DNA from: an uncultured Clostridia bacterium
Lineage (GTDB): Bacteria; Bacillota; Clostridia; TANB77; CAG-508
Assembly (NCBI GenBank): GCA_947649935.1
Contig: CANSTR010000013.1
Span: 1-46,929 of the forward strand
Length of the DNA: 46,929 nt
Reading direction: 5' to 3'
This document shows positions 8,386-17,500 of the stretch, piece by piece; position 1 is the first letter of the stretch; each line of letters starts with the position of its first letter. The notes below the pieces were generated by a model. That model saw only the letters and a list, made by a program, of their open reading frames with translations, searched no databases and was not told the DNA's origin. The translations under genes and the position numbers were made by a program.

Positions 8386-10233
8386 ATGTGTGGAATTGTT
8401 GGAAATGTAAATTATCGAGAGGATATTTCAGGACAGCATACAATCATTGAAAACATGACAAAAGCTTTGACAAGAAGAGGTCCAGATGAGGCAGGAGTAT
8501 TTCTGGAGAAACATTGTAACTTGGGGCATCGCAGACTTAGCATCATTGATATTGAAAATGGAAAGCAACCGATGAAAGTTACGATTGATGATGTTACATA
8601 TACGATTGTGTATAACGGGCAACTATACAACACAAAAGAGTTACGAGAAACGTTGGTTGACCATGGTTTCAAATTTAAGGGGCATTCTGATACAGAAGTT
8701 TTGTTGAAAAGTTATATTTTTTATGGAAAAGATGTATGTAAGCATTTGAATGGAATTTTCGCGTTTGCGATTTGGAATAGCAAAAAAGAGGAGATTTTTA
8801 TTGCGAGGGATCATTTTGGAATTAAGCCACTGTATTATTCGATTGTGAATGATAATTTGCTTTTTGCATCAGAAGTGAAGGCAATTTTTGAGCATCCAAT
8901 GGCAAAACCAGTAATTGATAAAACGGGAATTGCCGAACTTTTCGGAATTGGACCGAGCCATACGCCGGGAATTAGTCCATTTAAGGGAATTCACGAATTG
9001 GAGCCTGCTCATTTTATGGTGTACAACAAAAATTGTTTGCAAAAGGAGGAGTACTGGAAGCTCGAAACCAAGGAGCATACAGATGATTTGGAAACAACGT
9101 CTGAAAAATTGCGATTTCTGATTAAAGATTCTATTGAAAGACAGCTTGTGTCAGATGTACCACTTTGTTGTTTGTTGTCGGGCGGTTTGGATTCTAGTAT
9201 TATAACGGCATATGCGAGCCAATATTATCAGGAAAAATATGGGCGAAAACTTTCGACCTTTTCGGTGGATTACGTGGACCAAGACAAAAATTTTGTCAAG
9301 AGCGATTTTCAGCCAAATAGCGATAATTACTACATTGATTTAATGGTGAAAAAGTTTGATACAGACCATCACAAAATTATTTTGGATACGCCAGAATTGT
9401 ATCATGCTTTGGAAGATGCGATGATTGCGCGCGATTTTCCAGGCATGGCGGATGTAGATAGTTCGTATTTGTTATTTTTTAGAGAAATTAAAAAGCAGGC
9501 GAAAGTGGCGCTTTCTGGCGAATGTTCGGATGAAATTTTTGGTGGTTATCCTTGGTATTTCCGAAAAGATAGTCTGGAAAGTGAAACCTTTCCGTGGTCA
9601 CTTGCTATTTCGGAAAGACAGAATTTATTAAATCCGGAAATTGCTCAAAAGATTGATTTAAAAGCTTACATTGATGAGCAATATAGGGCATCTTTGGCAA
9701 AAGTGGAATTTTTGCCGACTGATAGCGAGATAAATCGATTGGAGCGAAAATTGATTTATTTGACTTCGAACTGGTTTATGCAAACGCTGTTGGACCGAAC
9801 AGATCGTATGAGCATGTACAATGGATTTGAGGTGAGAGTGCCATTTTGCGATGTGCGTATTGTGGAATATTGCTGGAACATTCCGTGGGAGATGAAGGCG
9901 TACAAAGGAAGAGAGAAGGGGCTTTTGAGGCACGCGATGAAAGATGTTTTGCCAGATGAAATTATCAATCGTAAGAAAAGTCCGTATCCAAAAACACATA
10001 ACCCAAATTATACGAAAATCGTTAAAAATGGTTTAAGCCAAATTATGGAAAATCAGGATGCACCAATTAATCAATTGCTAAATAGAGAATATATTTTAGA
10101 GATTCTGGACACAGAAGGCAAGGCTTTTACAAGACCATGGTTTGGGCAATTGATGACTGGCCCACAGTTGATGGCGTATTTGATTCAGGTAAATAACTGG
10201 CTAGAAAAATATCAGCCGGAGATTGTGTTATAA
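8386..10233 (+). CDS. asnB: Asparagine synthetase (glutamine-hydrolysing)
   Basis: 615 residues. The N-terminus MCGIVGNVNY places Cys2 as the glutamine amidotransferase nucleophile, with RRGPDEAG and YNGQLYN as further GATase-2 motifs. The C-terminal half is the ATP-dependent synthetase, with the pyrophosphatase loop LLSGGLDSSI near residue 263 and SGECSDEIFGGYPWY. It makes asparagine from aspartate, glutamine and ATP. The gene stands alone. Its ribosome site is locked in a strong hairpin (8333-8380), so expression is probably controlled at the RNA level. Confidence 0.93.
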   Translation: MCGIVGNVNYREDISGQHTIIENMTKALTRRGPDEAGVFLEKHCNLGHRRLSIIDIENGKQPMKVTIDDVTYTIVYNGQLYNTKELRETLVDHGFKFKGHSDTEVLLKSYIFYGKDVCKHLNGIFAFAIWNSKKEEIFIARDHFGIKPLYYSIVNDNLLFASEVKAIFEHPMAKPVIDKTGIAELFGIGPSHTPGISPFKGIHELEPAHFMVYNKNCLQKEEYWKLETKEHTDDLETTSEKLRFLIKDSIERQLVSDVPLCCLLSGGLDSSIITAYASQYYQEKYGRKLSTFSVDYVDQDKNFVKSDFQPNSDNYYIDLMVKKFDTDHHKIILDTPELYHALEDAMIARDFPGMADVDSSYLLFFREIKKQAKVALSGECSDEIFGGYPWYFRKDSLESETFPWSLAISERQNLLNPEIAQKIDLKAYIDEQYRASLAKVEFLPTDSEINRLERKLIYLTSNWFMQTLLDRTDRMSMYNGFEVRVPFCDVRIVEYCWNIPWEMKAYKGREKGLLRHAMKDVLPDEIINRKKSPYPKTHNPNYTKIVKNGLSQIMENQDAPINQLLNREYILEILDTEGKAFTRPWFGQLMTGPQLMAYLIQVNNWLEKYQPEIVL

Positions 10234-10248
10234 ATAAGAAATAATGAT

Positions 10249-10389
10249 ATGAAAAACTACATGGAAAAGGAATCAAAAGGAGTTAAACTTCTACCATTAT
10301 ACTTATATACTGATATAAAAGAAAATGGTAAAGTTTATAGAGATAGAACAGACAGAGAGAGCCTTAATCCAATAAAAAAGAACTTATAA
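10249..10389 (+). pseudogene. Possible gene remnant
   Basis: A 46-codon frame (start MKNYMEKESKGVKLLP) ends at TAA 10387. A second coding-like stretch follows in another frame around 10392-10465 (YVFDVIRIDKKGNENN). No good ribosome site is present. Together they look like the decayed end of a protein I do not recognise. It may simply be noncoding. Confidence 0.25.
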
Positions 10390-10454
10390 AAAATTATGTA
10401 TTTGATGTAATAAGAATAGATAAAAAAGGAAACGAAAATAATGTCAATTGGTGG

Positions 10455-10483
10455 ACAAAAAATACACTGCAAAGCAGTGTATT
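10455..10483 (-). terminator. Terminator of tRNA-Leu
   Basis: AATACACTGC (10461-10470) and GCAGTGTATT (10474-10483) are perfect arms with a 3-base loop. On the minus strand T residues follow. It starts right after the tRNA 3' CCA. Confidence 0.8.
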
Positions 10484-10566
10484 TGGTGCTGATGGTGGGA
10501 CTCGAACCCACATGGTTTCCCGCAGCATTTTGAGTGCTGTGCGTATACCAATTTCGCCACATCAGC
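10484..10566 (-). tRNA. tRNA-Leu (anticodon CAA)
   Basis: The minus strand folds as a class II tRNA. The acceptor stem is GCTGATG/CATCAGC and the 3' end is encoded ACCA. The anticodon stem is CAGCA/TGCTG with loop CTCAAAA, which gives anticodon CAA for UUG. The T loop is GTTCGAGTC. The variable arm between the anticodon and T stems is longer than in class I, as expected for Leu. The length is 83 bases. This is the only tRNA in the window. Confidence 0.95.
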
Positions 10567-10659
10567 GTATAAATGATTTTTCCAAAATCAAATTACTTAT
10601 CTATCTTAACACAAAAAAATATTTTTGTCTAGTATTTTTCAAAAAAAATTAAAAAAAAC

Positions 10660-10688
10660 TTGCGTATTTTGATTTTCCATTATACAAT
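10660..10688 (+). promoter_or_regulatory. Promoter of rqcH
   Basis: TTGCGT (10660-10665) and TACAAT (10683-10688), spacer 17, 28 bases before the start codon. Confidence 0.5.
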
Positions 10689-10716
10689 AGAGGAAAATAC
10701 GAAAAGGAGAACGGTT

Positions 10717-12378
10717 ATGGCGTTTGATGGAATTACGACAAAAGCTGTCATTGCAGAGTTACAGCAACAATTAATTGGTGGAAAGGTGAACAAAGTTTTT
10801 CAGCCGACAAAACACGAAATTGTGATAAGCATTTACAATCAAGCAAATTACACGTTGCTTTTATCTGCCAATCCTGATTATTGCAGATTGCATTTGACGA
10901 ATCACACAAAGCCAAATCCACAAAACGCGCCCAATTTTTGCATGTTGCTTAGAAAATATTTGGTTGGTGGAAAAATTGTTGATATTTCTAATTACGATTT
11001 GGAGCGCACGGTTCAAATCAAGCTGGAATGTTACAATGAATTAAATGATTTAGTAATTCGCAAATTGTTCATTCAAATCATGAGCAGGCAAAGTAATGTC
11101 ATTTTGACAAATGACAAAAATGTGATTATCGATAGTCTGCGCCACGCGGAAGACTGCCTTCCAGCGCATCCATTTGAATTTGTTAAAATCTCCAAAAAAA
11201 GTTTTTTGGAATGGCAAAGTGAGCAGGATTTTATTGAGTTAGTGAGAAATCAGAATTTGCTACAAGTTTTGCCAAATACATTCATTGGTTTTAGCAAAAC
11301 TTTTGTAAAAGCTACGTTACAAATTTTGAACATAAATGAGGAAAATGCTCAAGATATGGATTTGAGCAGAATTTATCGCTATCTCAAATCCATTGTTTCC
11401 AATTTTGGAACGAAAAATATTTTGCTTCAGGCTTTTGAAAAGGATTATTCTATTGCAGAAGGGAGTGCGGAGCAAAGTATCAATTCTAGTTTGGATGAAT
11501 TTTATAATCAAAAAGAGCAAAAGTCAACATTTCTTGCGTCCCGCAATAATTTGTTGCACATTGTTTCAAACAACTTAAAAAAAGTGTCTAAAAAGTTGGA
11601 AAACATCAACAAAAAGCTTGAGGAATGCGAAAATATGGAAACGTATCGCATTTATGGCGAACTGCTGACTGCCAATTTGTACAAAATCAACAGAGACGAA
11701 AATGGGCAGGAAATCACCGTGGAAAATTACTATGAAAATAATGTGCCAATTACCATTCCTTTGAACCACAAAATCAACGTGCAAAAAAATATTGAGCAAT
11801 ATTTTAAGAAATATAACAAGTTGAAAAATGCGCTTGTGATTGTTGGTCAGCAAAAAAAAGAGGCAGAAAAGGAATTGGATTACATTGAATCCATTGTGTT
11901 TTCTTTGGAAAATGCGAAGTCGGTGGATGATATTGTTGACGTATATGCCGAAATTTCAGAAAACGTCATGACCAAAAAGGAAATTGCTAAAAAGCAGAAA
12001 AATAAGGTTTCCAAAAAGAAACCGAAGGAAAAAGAAATCGTTTTGCAAAGCCAAGAAATAGATAGTTTCACGGTTTATATTGGAAAAAATAATGTGCAAA
12101 ATGATTATTTGAGCCTCAAATTTGCCAATAAAAATGACCTTTGGTTTCACACGCAAAAAATTCATGGAAGTCACGTATTGCTACGTAATCCAGAAAATGT
12201 GGAAGTGTCAGATGAAGTTTTGATGGAATGTGCGAAATTGGCGAAGGAAAACAGCAAAGGCAAAATGAGTTCCAATGTAGCGGTGGATTATTGCAAAGCA
12301 AAATACGTCAAAAAATCGCCAGGCGCGAAGCCGGGGTTGGTGATTTATACCAATTATAAAACCATTTTTGTGAAATGA
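10717..12378 (+). CDS. rqcH: RqcH / Rqc2-type NFACT protein
   Basis: Ribosome-associated quality control factor. It binds stalled 50S subunits with peptidyl-tRNA and, in Bacillus, adds C-terminal Ala tails that mark the peptide for degradation. The start MAFDGITTKAVIAEL is the typical NFACT-N start. A coiled-coil region (~280-420) and the NFACT-R domain (~445-553) with NDLWFHTQKIHGSHVLLR follow. The frame is open to 10660, but AAGGAG sits just before ATG 10717, which I take as the start (553 residues). A stall-rescue factor is of interest here because CGG codons appear to be stall or shift sites (inference). Confidence 0.9.
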   Translation: MAFDGITTKAVIAELQQQLIGGKVNKVFQPTKHEIVISIYNQANYTLLLSANPDYCRLHLTNHTKPNPQNAPNFCMLLRKYLVGGKIVDISNYDLERTVQIKLECYNELNDLVIRKLFIQIMSRQSNVILTNDKNVIIDSLRHAEDCLPAHPFEFVKISKKSFLEWQSEQDFIELVRNQNLLQVLPNTFIGFSKTFVKATLQILNINEENAQDMDLSRIYRYLKSIVSNFGTKNILLQAFEKDYSIAEGSAEQSINSSLDEFYNQKEQKSTFLASRNNLLHIVSNNLKKVSKKLENINKKLEECENMETYRIYGELLTANLYKINRDENGQEITVENYYENNVPITIPLNHKINVQKNIEQYFKKYNKLKNALVIVGQQKKEAEKELDYIESIVFSLENAKSVDDIVDVYAEISENVMTKKEIAKKQKNKVSKKKPKEKEIVLQSQEIDSFTVYIGKNNVQNDYLSLKFANKNDLWFHTQKIHGSHVLLRNPENVEVSDEVLMECAKLAKENSKGKMSSNVAVDYCKAKYVKKSPGAKPGLVIYTNYKTIFVK

Positions 12379-12409
12379 TTTACTTATGTAGCGAATAAAA
12401 AATAAAAAC

Positions 12410-12438
12410 TTGACATATAATAAAAAATAAGTTATAAT
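12410..12438 (+). promoter_or_regulatory. Promoter of the putative antitoxin RNA
   Basis: Perfect TTGACA (12410-12415) and TATAAT (12433-12438) with a 17-base spacer. No protein frame follows; transcription runs towards the 3' end of the minus-strand peptide gene. Confidence 0.75.
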
Positions 12439-12457
12439 AAAAATAACTTAAGTTAAA

Positions 12458-12475
12458 CAAAATAAGTTTTAACAT
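12458..12475 (+). repeat. Direct repeat A of the toxin-antitoxin locus
   Basis: CAAAATAAGTTTTAACAT, identical over 18 bases to 12582-12599. It lies inside the putative antisense RNA and beyond the terminator of the peptide mRNA, so it can act in trans. Confidence 0.85.
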
Positions 12476-12480
12476 GTAAA

Positions 12481-12508
12481 AACCTCATAGCCTTGCAACT
12501 ATGGGGTT
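12481..12508. terminator. Shared bidirectional terminator
   Basis: AACCTCATAG (12481-12490) pairs with CTATGGGGTT (12499-12508), with one G-T wobble and an 8-base loop. On the minus strand five T follow the stem. On the plus strand the tail is CTTGCTATTT. Both convergent RNAs can end here. Confidence 0.65.
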
Positions 12509-12512
12509 CTTG

Positions 12513-12599
12513 CTATTTACTCAATTCTTCTATCATGTCAATGATAAAAATAATTGCTTGCAATAGTAAAATAACAAACTTCAAAATAAGTTTTAACAT
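12513..12599 (-). CDS. Small hydrophobic peptide, putative type I toxin
   Basis: A 28-residue peptide: MLKLILKF, an uninterrupted hydrophobic stretch (VILLLQAIIFIIDMI), then a charged tail EELSK. This fits a single membrane helix. AAGGAGG lies 7 bases before the ATG. The longer frame to 12791 has no ribosome site and is rejected. Its own perfect promoter is at 12646-12674, and the leader (~40 bases) holds a hairpin at 12625-12638. The start codon lies inside direct repeat B. Size and layout match Fst/par-type toxins, but the sequence does not match a family I recognise. Function is inferred from architecture only. Confidence 0.65.
   Translation of the reverse strand: MLKLILKFVILLLQAIIFIIDMIEELSK
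12582..12599 (-). repeat. Direct repeat B, covering the toxin start codon
   Basis: Second copy of CAAAATAAGTTTTAACAT; its last three bases are the start codon on the minus strand. It also encodes the first six residues of the peptide. Confidence 0.85.
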
Positions 12600-12645
12600 A
12601 AACTTGCCTCCTTTCTTAAAGATTTCCTTCAAGAAGGATGTTATT

Positions 12646-12674
12646 ATTATAATTGTAGTTTTATAATATGTCAA
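12646..12674 (-). promoter_or_regulatory. Promoter of the small hydrophobic peptide gene
   Basis: On the minus strand TTGACA (12669-12674) and TATAAT (12646-12651) are perfect with a 17-base spacer. Transcription would start near 12639. Confidence 0.75.
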
Positions 12675-12763
12675 TATTAGATTGCTTGAATTTACAAGAA
12701 AATTTGCAAAATATTGAATTGATTTTATTAAAATTGAGTTTCCTAAAAAATTCAAGAATCCTC

Positions 12764-12799
12764 TAGACTTTTTGATGATTGTATGATACAATCATCAAA
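12764..12799 (+). promoter_or_regulatory. pyrC promoter with a perfect palindromic operator
   Basis: TAGACT (12764-12769) and TACAAT (12787-12792) with spacer 17. A 29-base perfect palindrome (12771-12799, two 14-base arms around one G; arm TTTGATGATTGTAT) covers the spacer and the -10 box. No T run follows, so it is more likely a repressor site than a terminator. The regulator is unknown. Confidence 0.6.
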
Positions 12800-12819
12800 A
12801 TAAAAGTGGAGGAAAAAAG

Positions 12820-14112
12820 ATGAGTAGTTTGTTATTGAAAAATGGAACGGTGATTGATTATGCGAGTAAAACGCAAGAAGATTTGGATGTTTTGATTCAA
12901 AACGATAAAGTTGTCGAATTGGCAAAACAGGTTGACGTGGTAGCTGACAAAGTAGTAGATTGCAAAGGATTGTATATTATGCCAGGTATGATTGATATGC
13001 ACTGTCACTTAAGAGAGCCAGGCGGAGAGCACAAAGAAACGATTGAAACTGGTTCAAAAAGTGCTGTAAAAGGTGGTTTTACAACCATTTGTCCCATGCC
13101 AAATACCAATCCAACCCCAGACAATGCAGAAGTTTTAAAAAGAATTATGGATGAAGCAAGACGCGTGAATTTGTGTAATGTTTTGCCATTTTCGAGCGTG
13201 ACGAAGGGAGAGAAAGGCGAAGAATTAGTTGATTTTGCAAGCCAATTAGAATCAGGAGCCATTGCGTTTTCAGATGACGGCATGCCAGTCGAAAATGCTG
13301 CGATGATTCGAGAAGCCATGTTGAAAGCCAATGAATTGGGAAGTTTTGTATCCGAACATTGCGAGGAAAAAAGCGTTTCTAAAGGGGCGATAAATGCAGG
13401 AAGCGTTGCCGAGCAGTTGGGCGTAGAAGGTGTTTTGCCAGAGGCAGAGGAAATTATGGCGGCACGTGATATTGTCATTGCCGAAACCAACCATTTACAT
13501 ACCCATATTTGTCATATTAGCACGGAAACGTCGGTTGCTATGATTCGAAGTGCCAAACAAAGAGGCGTTCAGGTAACTTGCGAAACTTGTCCACATTATT
13601 ATAGTTTCACACAAGAAGAAGTTTTGACCTCAGGCGTTAATGCGAAAATGAATCCGCCTTTGCGAGAAGAAAAAGATAGACAAGCCATTATTCATGGCAT
13701 TCAAGATGGCACAATTGACGCGATTATCACAGACCATGCGCCACATGCCAAAGAAGAAAAAGCCAAAGGTTTGCAGGCAGCGCCAAATGGAATTATTGGC
13801 TTTGAAACAGCGCTTCCAGCAACGATTACCAATCTAGTTGCACCAGGGCATATTTCATATTTGGATATGGTAAGAGTGATGTCATATAACCCAGCGAAAT
13901 TGCTGAAAATTGACAGAGGAGAAATCAAAGAAGGAGCCATTGCGGATTTGACGATTTTCAACCCAGATGAAACGTATACCTACGAAGAAGCAAGCATTGC
14001 TTCCAAATCCAAGAATACGCCATGGATTGGTAAGAAATTGCAGGGCAAAGTGCAATATACGATTGTGTCTGGAGATGTTAAATATGATGCAAATGATACA
14101 GAAATTGCGTAA
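12820..14112 (+). CDS. pyrC: Dihydroorotase
   Basis: Zinc amidohydrolase that closes carbamoyl-aspartate to dihydroorotate, the third step of UMP synthesis. MIDMHCHLREPGGEHKE (residues ~63-79) carries the first metal-binding His pair and the substrate Arg. HICHIST and ITDHAPHAKEEK supply further ligands and the catalytic Asp. The length, 430 residues, is normal for the Gram-positive class. GTGGAGG precedes the ATG. The gene is monocistronic and probably controlled through the palindrome at 12771. Other pathway genes here are pyrF (18569) and perhaps the PRTase-like gene (3006). Confidence 0.93.
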   Translation: MSSLLLKNGTVIDYASKTQEDLDVLIQNDKVVELAKQVDVVADKVVDCKGLYIMPGMIDMHCHLREPGGEHKETIETGSKSAVKGGFTTICPMPNTNPTPDNAEVLKRIMDEARRVNLCNVLPFSSVTKGEKGEELVDFASQLESGAIAFSDDGMPVENAAMIREAMLKANELGSFVSEHCEEKSVSKGAINAGSVAEQLGVEGVLPEAEEIMAARDIVIAETNHLHTHICHISTETSVAMIRSAKQRGVQVTCETCPHYYSFTQEEVLTSGVNAKMNPPLREEKDRQAIIHGIQDGTIDAIITDHAPHAKEEKAKGLQAAPNGIIGFETALPATITNLVAPGHISYLDMVRVMSYNPAKLLKIDRGEIKEGAIADLTIFNPDETYTYEEASIASKSKNTPWIGKKLQGKVQYTIVSGDVKYDANDTEIA

Positions 14113-14121
14113 TGCGATAAG

Positions 14122-14151
14122 ACGTAGGGGGCACAGGGCACTGTGCTCTGT
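14122..14151. repeat. Small palindromic repeat of the GTAGGG/CACxGGGCACxGTG type
   Basis: GGGCAC and the following GGGCACTGTGCTC form an imperfect hairpin right after pyrC. Relatives lie at 29541, 29741 and 41591. Confidence 0.55.
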
Positions 14152-14199
14152 GAAATGTAGCAAAATCAATATAGAGCACATTTTCAGTAATTTGTCAAG

Positions 14200-14266
14200 T
14201 TGACATAAGTTTAAAAATATGATATAATGGAATTTAGGGGATATTTCAAAAAATATTCCTTATTTT
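14200..14266 (+). ncRNA. Short promoter-terminator RNA unit, copy 2
   Basis: TTGACA (14200-14205), spacer 17, TATAAT (14223-14228). From the predicted start near 14235 the RNA is almost entirely one hairpin: AGGGGATATTT (14236-14246) pairs over 11 positions with 14251-14261, two of them G-T, then a T-rich tail. It may serve as a pyrC terminator, but the promoter before it is unexplained. Confidence 0.5.
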
Positions 14267-14293
14267 TACGCCATTGTTATTCTGTAGGGTGGT

Positions 14294-14400
14294 GTAGGGG
14301 CGTCTATCAGACGCCCGCTTATATTATCAATAAAATTACGTCAAATTTCACCAAAGAAATAAATTGTATTCTGTCGCGGGCGATTGATAATCGCCCCTAC
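14294..14400. repeat. Paired GTAGGGGCG hairpin repeat (MITE-like)
   Basis: The left arm begins GTAGGGG at 14294 with stem GGGCGTCT/AGACGCCC. The right arm ends CCCCTAC at 14400 with stem GGGCGATT/AATCGCCC. Together with the RNA unit before it, it fills the 398-base gap between pyrC and the next gene. Confidence 0.8.
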
Positions 14401-14415
14401 GGCATAAATCCAATA

Positions 14416-14474
14416 TTACATTTCTGTAACATTTTCAAAAAACATTGACAAAATAAAACCTCCAATGTTACAAT
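14416..14474 (+). promoter_or_regulatory. Operator and promoter of the giant InlB-repeat protein
   Basis: The palindrome TTACATTTCTGTAA (14416-14429) lies upstream of TTGACA (14445-14450) and TACAAT (14469-14474), spacer 18. The same arrangement occurs at 26609 and 40097. Confidence 0.65.
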
Positions 14475-14510
14475 ATCGATATATAATAATTAACATAAAG
14501 GAGGAAACAA

Positions 14511-17500
14511 ATGAAAAACACACCCATAGGGGGCGATGCCTACATCGACCCAATCAAAAACAACAACGGAATCACACTAATCGCCCTGGTCGTAACTATC
14601 ATTGTGTTGCTCATTTTAGCAGGCATCTCGCTAAAATTAATCAACGGTGGTGATGGCATCATGGTTGAAGCACAATGGTCAGAATTCGTTGCAGAATATA
14701 CAAAATTAGACGAACAAAAGGAATTATATGTGGCAGGAAAACAAATGGATAAGCTCAGCGAAGAAGTTTCAAAAGTGAATTGGAGGTCATTGTTCACTAA
14801 CGTTTCGTACGCGTTAGATGTGCCAGACACGATATATCCAGTCGACCTAGAACAGTCATTTTCGATTTTTGAGGCAGTAGATACGTTGCAAGCTACTATT
14901 TGCTATGTGGAAAATTTGCAAAAAGCGCAATTGTTTGACAAATCAAAAGTCGATTTGTACCGAGTCGATATGTCGTTATTGCCAAATGTCGAGGTGCGCA
15001 GAAGCTACGTTATCAACATCGTGAGCGGAATGTTGTATTACATAGAAGGCGAGCCGTATAAAGGCTTGATTTATCATACGCTAAAATATGGCGTATCAAA
15101 GGACAACCCAGAATTTCCAACGCCGCCACCAGACCCAGCAACCGACTTAACAATTCACTATTTATCAGGCTATGATGGGCAAGAAGAAACGCAACAAATT
15201 CCAAGCCTGTCAGCAAATTCTGCAACTTTGGAGCCAAATACATTTGCGAGAAATGACTATACATTTCAATTTTGGAAAGAAGTAAAATTACAAGATGGTG
15301 CGCCAAAATATGGAGAATACACTGGAACCGTATATTTAGATAGTCAATCAGGAGTCGATATGAAAAGTCAAAATATGTGGCTGGAGGCGGATTGGACGAA
15401 CGAACCAATGAATACGCTTACGTTGGACGCCAACGGTGGCTATTTCGAGGACAGTTATTTGAAACAAGTTTTGCCAGTAAATTATCAATTAATAGGCAAT
15501 GAAAAATTTGAAATTGACAAAAAAGAAGGCGATCTTTATGGCTCAGAATTAGCCGTGGAACCTGAAAGGCTCAGTCCAGTTGGTAGTGATTTTTATTATC
15601 GATTTGCCGGCTGGTTTACCAATAGCAACAATGGCGAAAAGAAAAATATTGGTGATACTTATACTTCCGCGCAATTGCATCAAAATACGTTGTATGCGCA
15701 TTGGGAAAAGGTATATCACAATAAACCTGTTGTTCCGGAGCATGACTTAACCATTCATTATTTGTCAGGTTGCACACAAACAACCTACACACAAACAGTG
15801 CCAGCATTATCAAGCACTTCTGTGACATTGGACCTTTGCAAATTTAACAGGGATAGTGAAAGTTTAACATTTTTGGGATGGAAAATTATTTCATCAGCAG
15901 CTAATGCAAGTGCGCCTTACCAATATGGCGGATATTTTGATGTGGTCAATCATTTAATCAAAATTTTGGACGAGGATTGGGAAGAAGAAATTTTGGATAT
16001 CATCGAATCTTATGAAGATTATGAGGAAAAACCGGCAGACGAAGAATCAGGAGAGCCTGTTTTAACTAAGGCACAAGCAAGGCAGGCGGAAATTTTGGAG
16101 TTTTTGGAAGATGAAAAAGGAGGCGTGCAGAGTCTGTTTATGGCTAACAACATGAGTTTGAACGGTTTGGCAGACTGGATGGTAACGAATCAAAACTACT
16201 TGAAAAAGTTGCAAGCATACGAAGAAACCTTGGATGATGATGACGAGGACATTGTGCCAGATTACTATGATGGGCACAAAAATGTCAATATGAATGGCAA
16301 AGATTTGTGGTTAGAAGCTGTGTGGACAGAACATCCATTGATTTTGGATGCGAATGGCGGAACAATTGAGGAATTACCAAGAATCACGGTTGAGTTGGAG
16401 CCAGGTGAAGAATATGGAATGGCAATATTTGACCCAGATGATAGAGAAGACCACGTATTTGTTGGCTGGTTTGATGAAAGAAGTGGAGGCAAGCAATTTG
16501 TAGATGATGATATTTATGAGTCTACAGAATTGCCAGGCAAAACATTGTATGCACACTGGGCGCCAGATACAGAACCAAATGTTGTACCAATCACCTTTGA
16601 TGCAAACGGAGGAACCATGACAGACAACGCCGGCAACGCAGTTTCAATACTAACAAAGCGCAAAGTAATTGGCTATCAAATGGGCTCGATGCCAGAGCCA
16701 GAACAAGAGGATAGCAATTATATATTTGACGGCTGGTGGATGCAACCAAATGGTGGAACAAAAGTGACTTCCAAAACGGCTGTCACAGGTCCGATGACGG
16801 TATATGCGCATTGGACAATCGGAAATTTGGTTTTTTTGGAGAAAAACGGCGGAGCGTACTATCATAAATACAAATCGGCTGGCAACATTGAAAATAAATT
16901 TAAGAAGTGGAATCCAGTAAAATATGACGGAATTCAAGTGGCAAATGGACAAAAAATACCAAAACAAGCCGGAGGAAGGCAGTTACCTTGGACAGCGAGA
17001 GGAAATAGAGGAATCAGAAACTGGCGTTATGTGATGAAACCAAATGGTGGAACTAAAACAGTCAAGGCACAGTGGAAAGGCTGGTATACACAGCCAAATG
17101 GCGCTGGAACGAAGATTAAATGGAACAGCAGATATTATGACTCTTATGGAGATACGTTGTATGCAAATTGGCGAGAAAGAAGCGTGATTAGATATGATGC
17201 AAATGGCGGAAAATGGGGAAAGTCGACTGCTTTGAAACAGAAATATCCTTATGTGGATAAAAAACTACCAAAAGTTGCTAAACCAAAGAAAAAAGGCCAC
17301 CAGTTAGAGGGGTGGTATGATGCACCAGTAGGTGGAAACAAGGTAGAATTAAAAAATGCAAGTTATATGGCGAGTCAGGATATGATTTTGTATGCACATT
17401 GGGTAAAAGTAGATTTTATCGTAACATTTGATGCTACAGGTGGAAGTGTAAATAAAACAAATAAAACAGTAACTTATGGTAAAAACTATGGAACATTGCC

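Larger units (their letters stand above)
12445..12515 (+). ncRNA. Putative antisense antitoxin RNA of a type I toxin-antitoxin locus
   Basis: The predicted start is 7 bases after TATAAT. The RNA would be about 65-75 bases and end after the hairpin 12481-12508. It carries the 18-base copy of the direct repeat at 12458-12475, which is complementary to the peptide mRNA exactly over its start codon. It also overlaps the 3' end of that mRNA at the shared terminator. This is the layout of the RNAII antitoxin of pAD1 par. The 3' end is uncertain because the T tract on this strand is weak. Confidence 0.6.

Noticed and set aside
9658..9999. Antisense frame of 113 codons inside asnB
   Set aside because: Shadow of a real gene, with no start signal or family features; the same holds for other long reverse frames such as 4778-5275 and 13005-13490.
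12513..12791. 92-residue protein on the minus strand
   Set aside because: Only the last 28 codons have a ribosome site, and the longer frame runs over the promoter of the small peptide gene.
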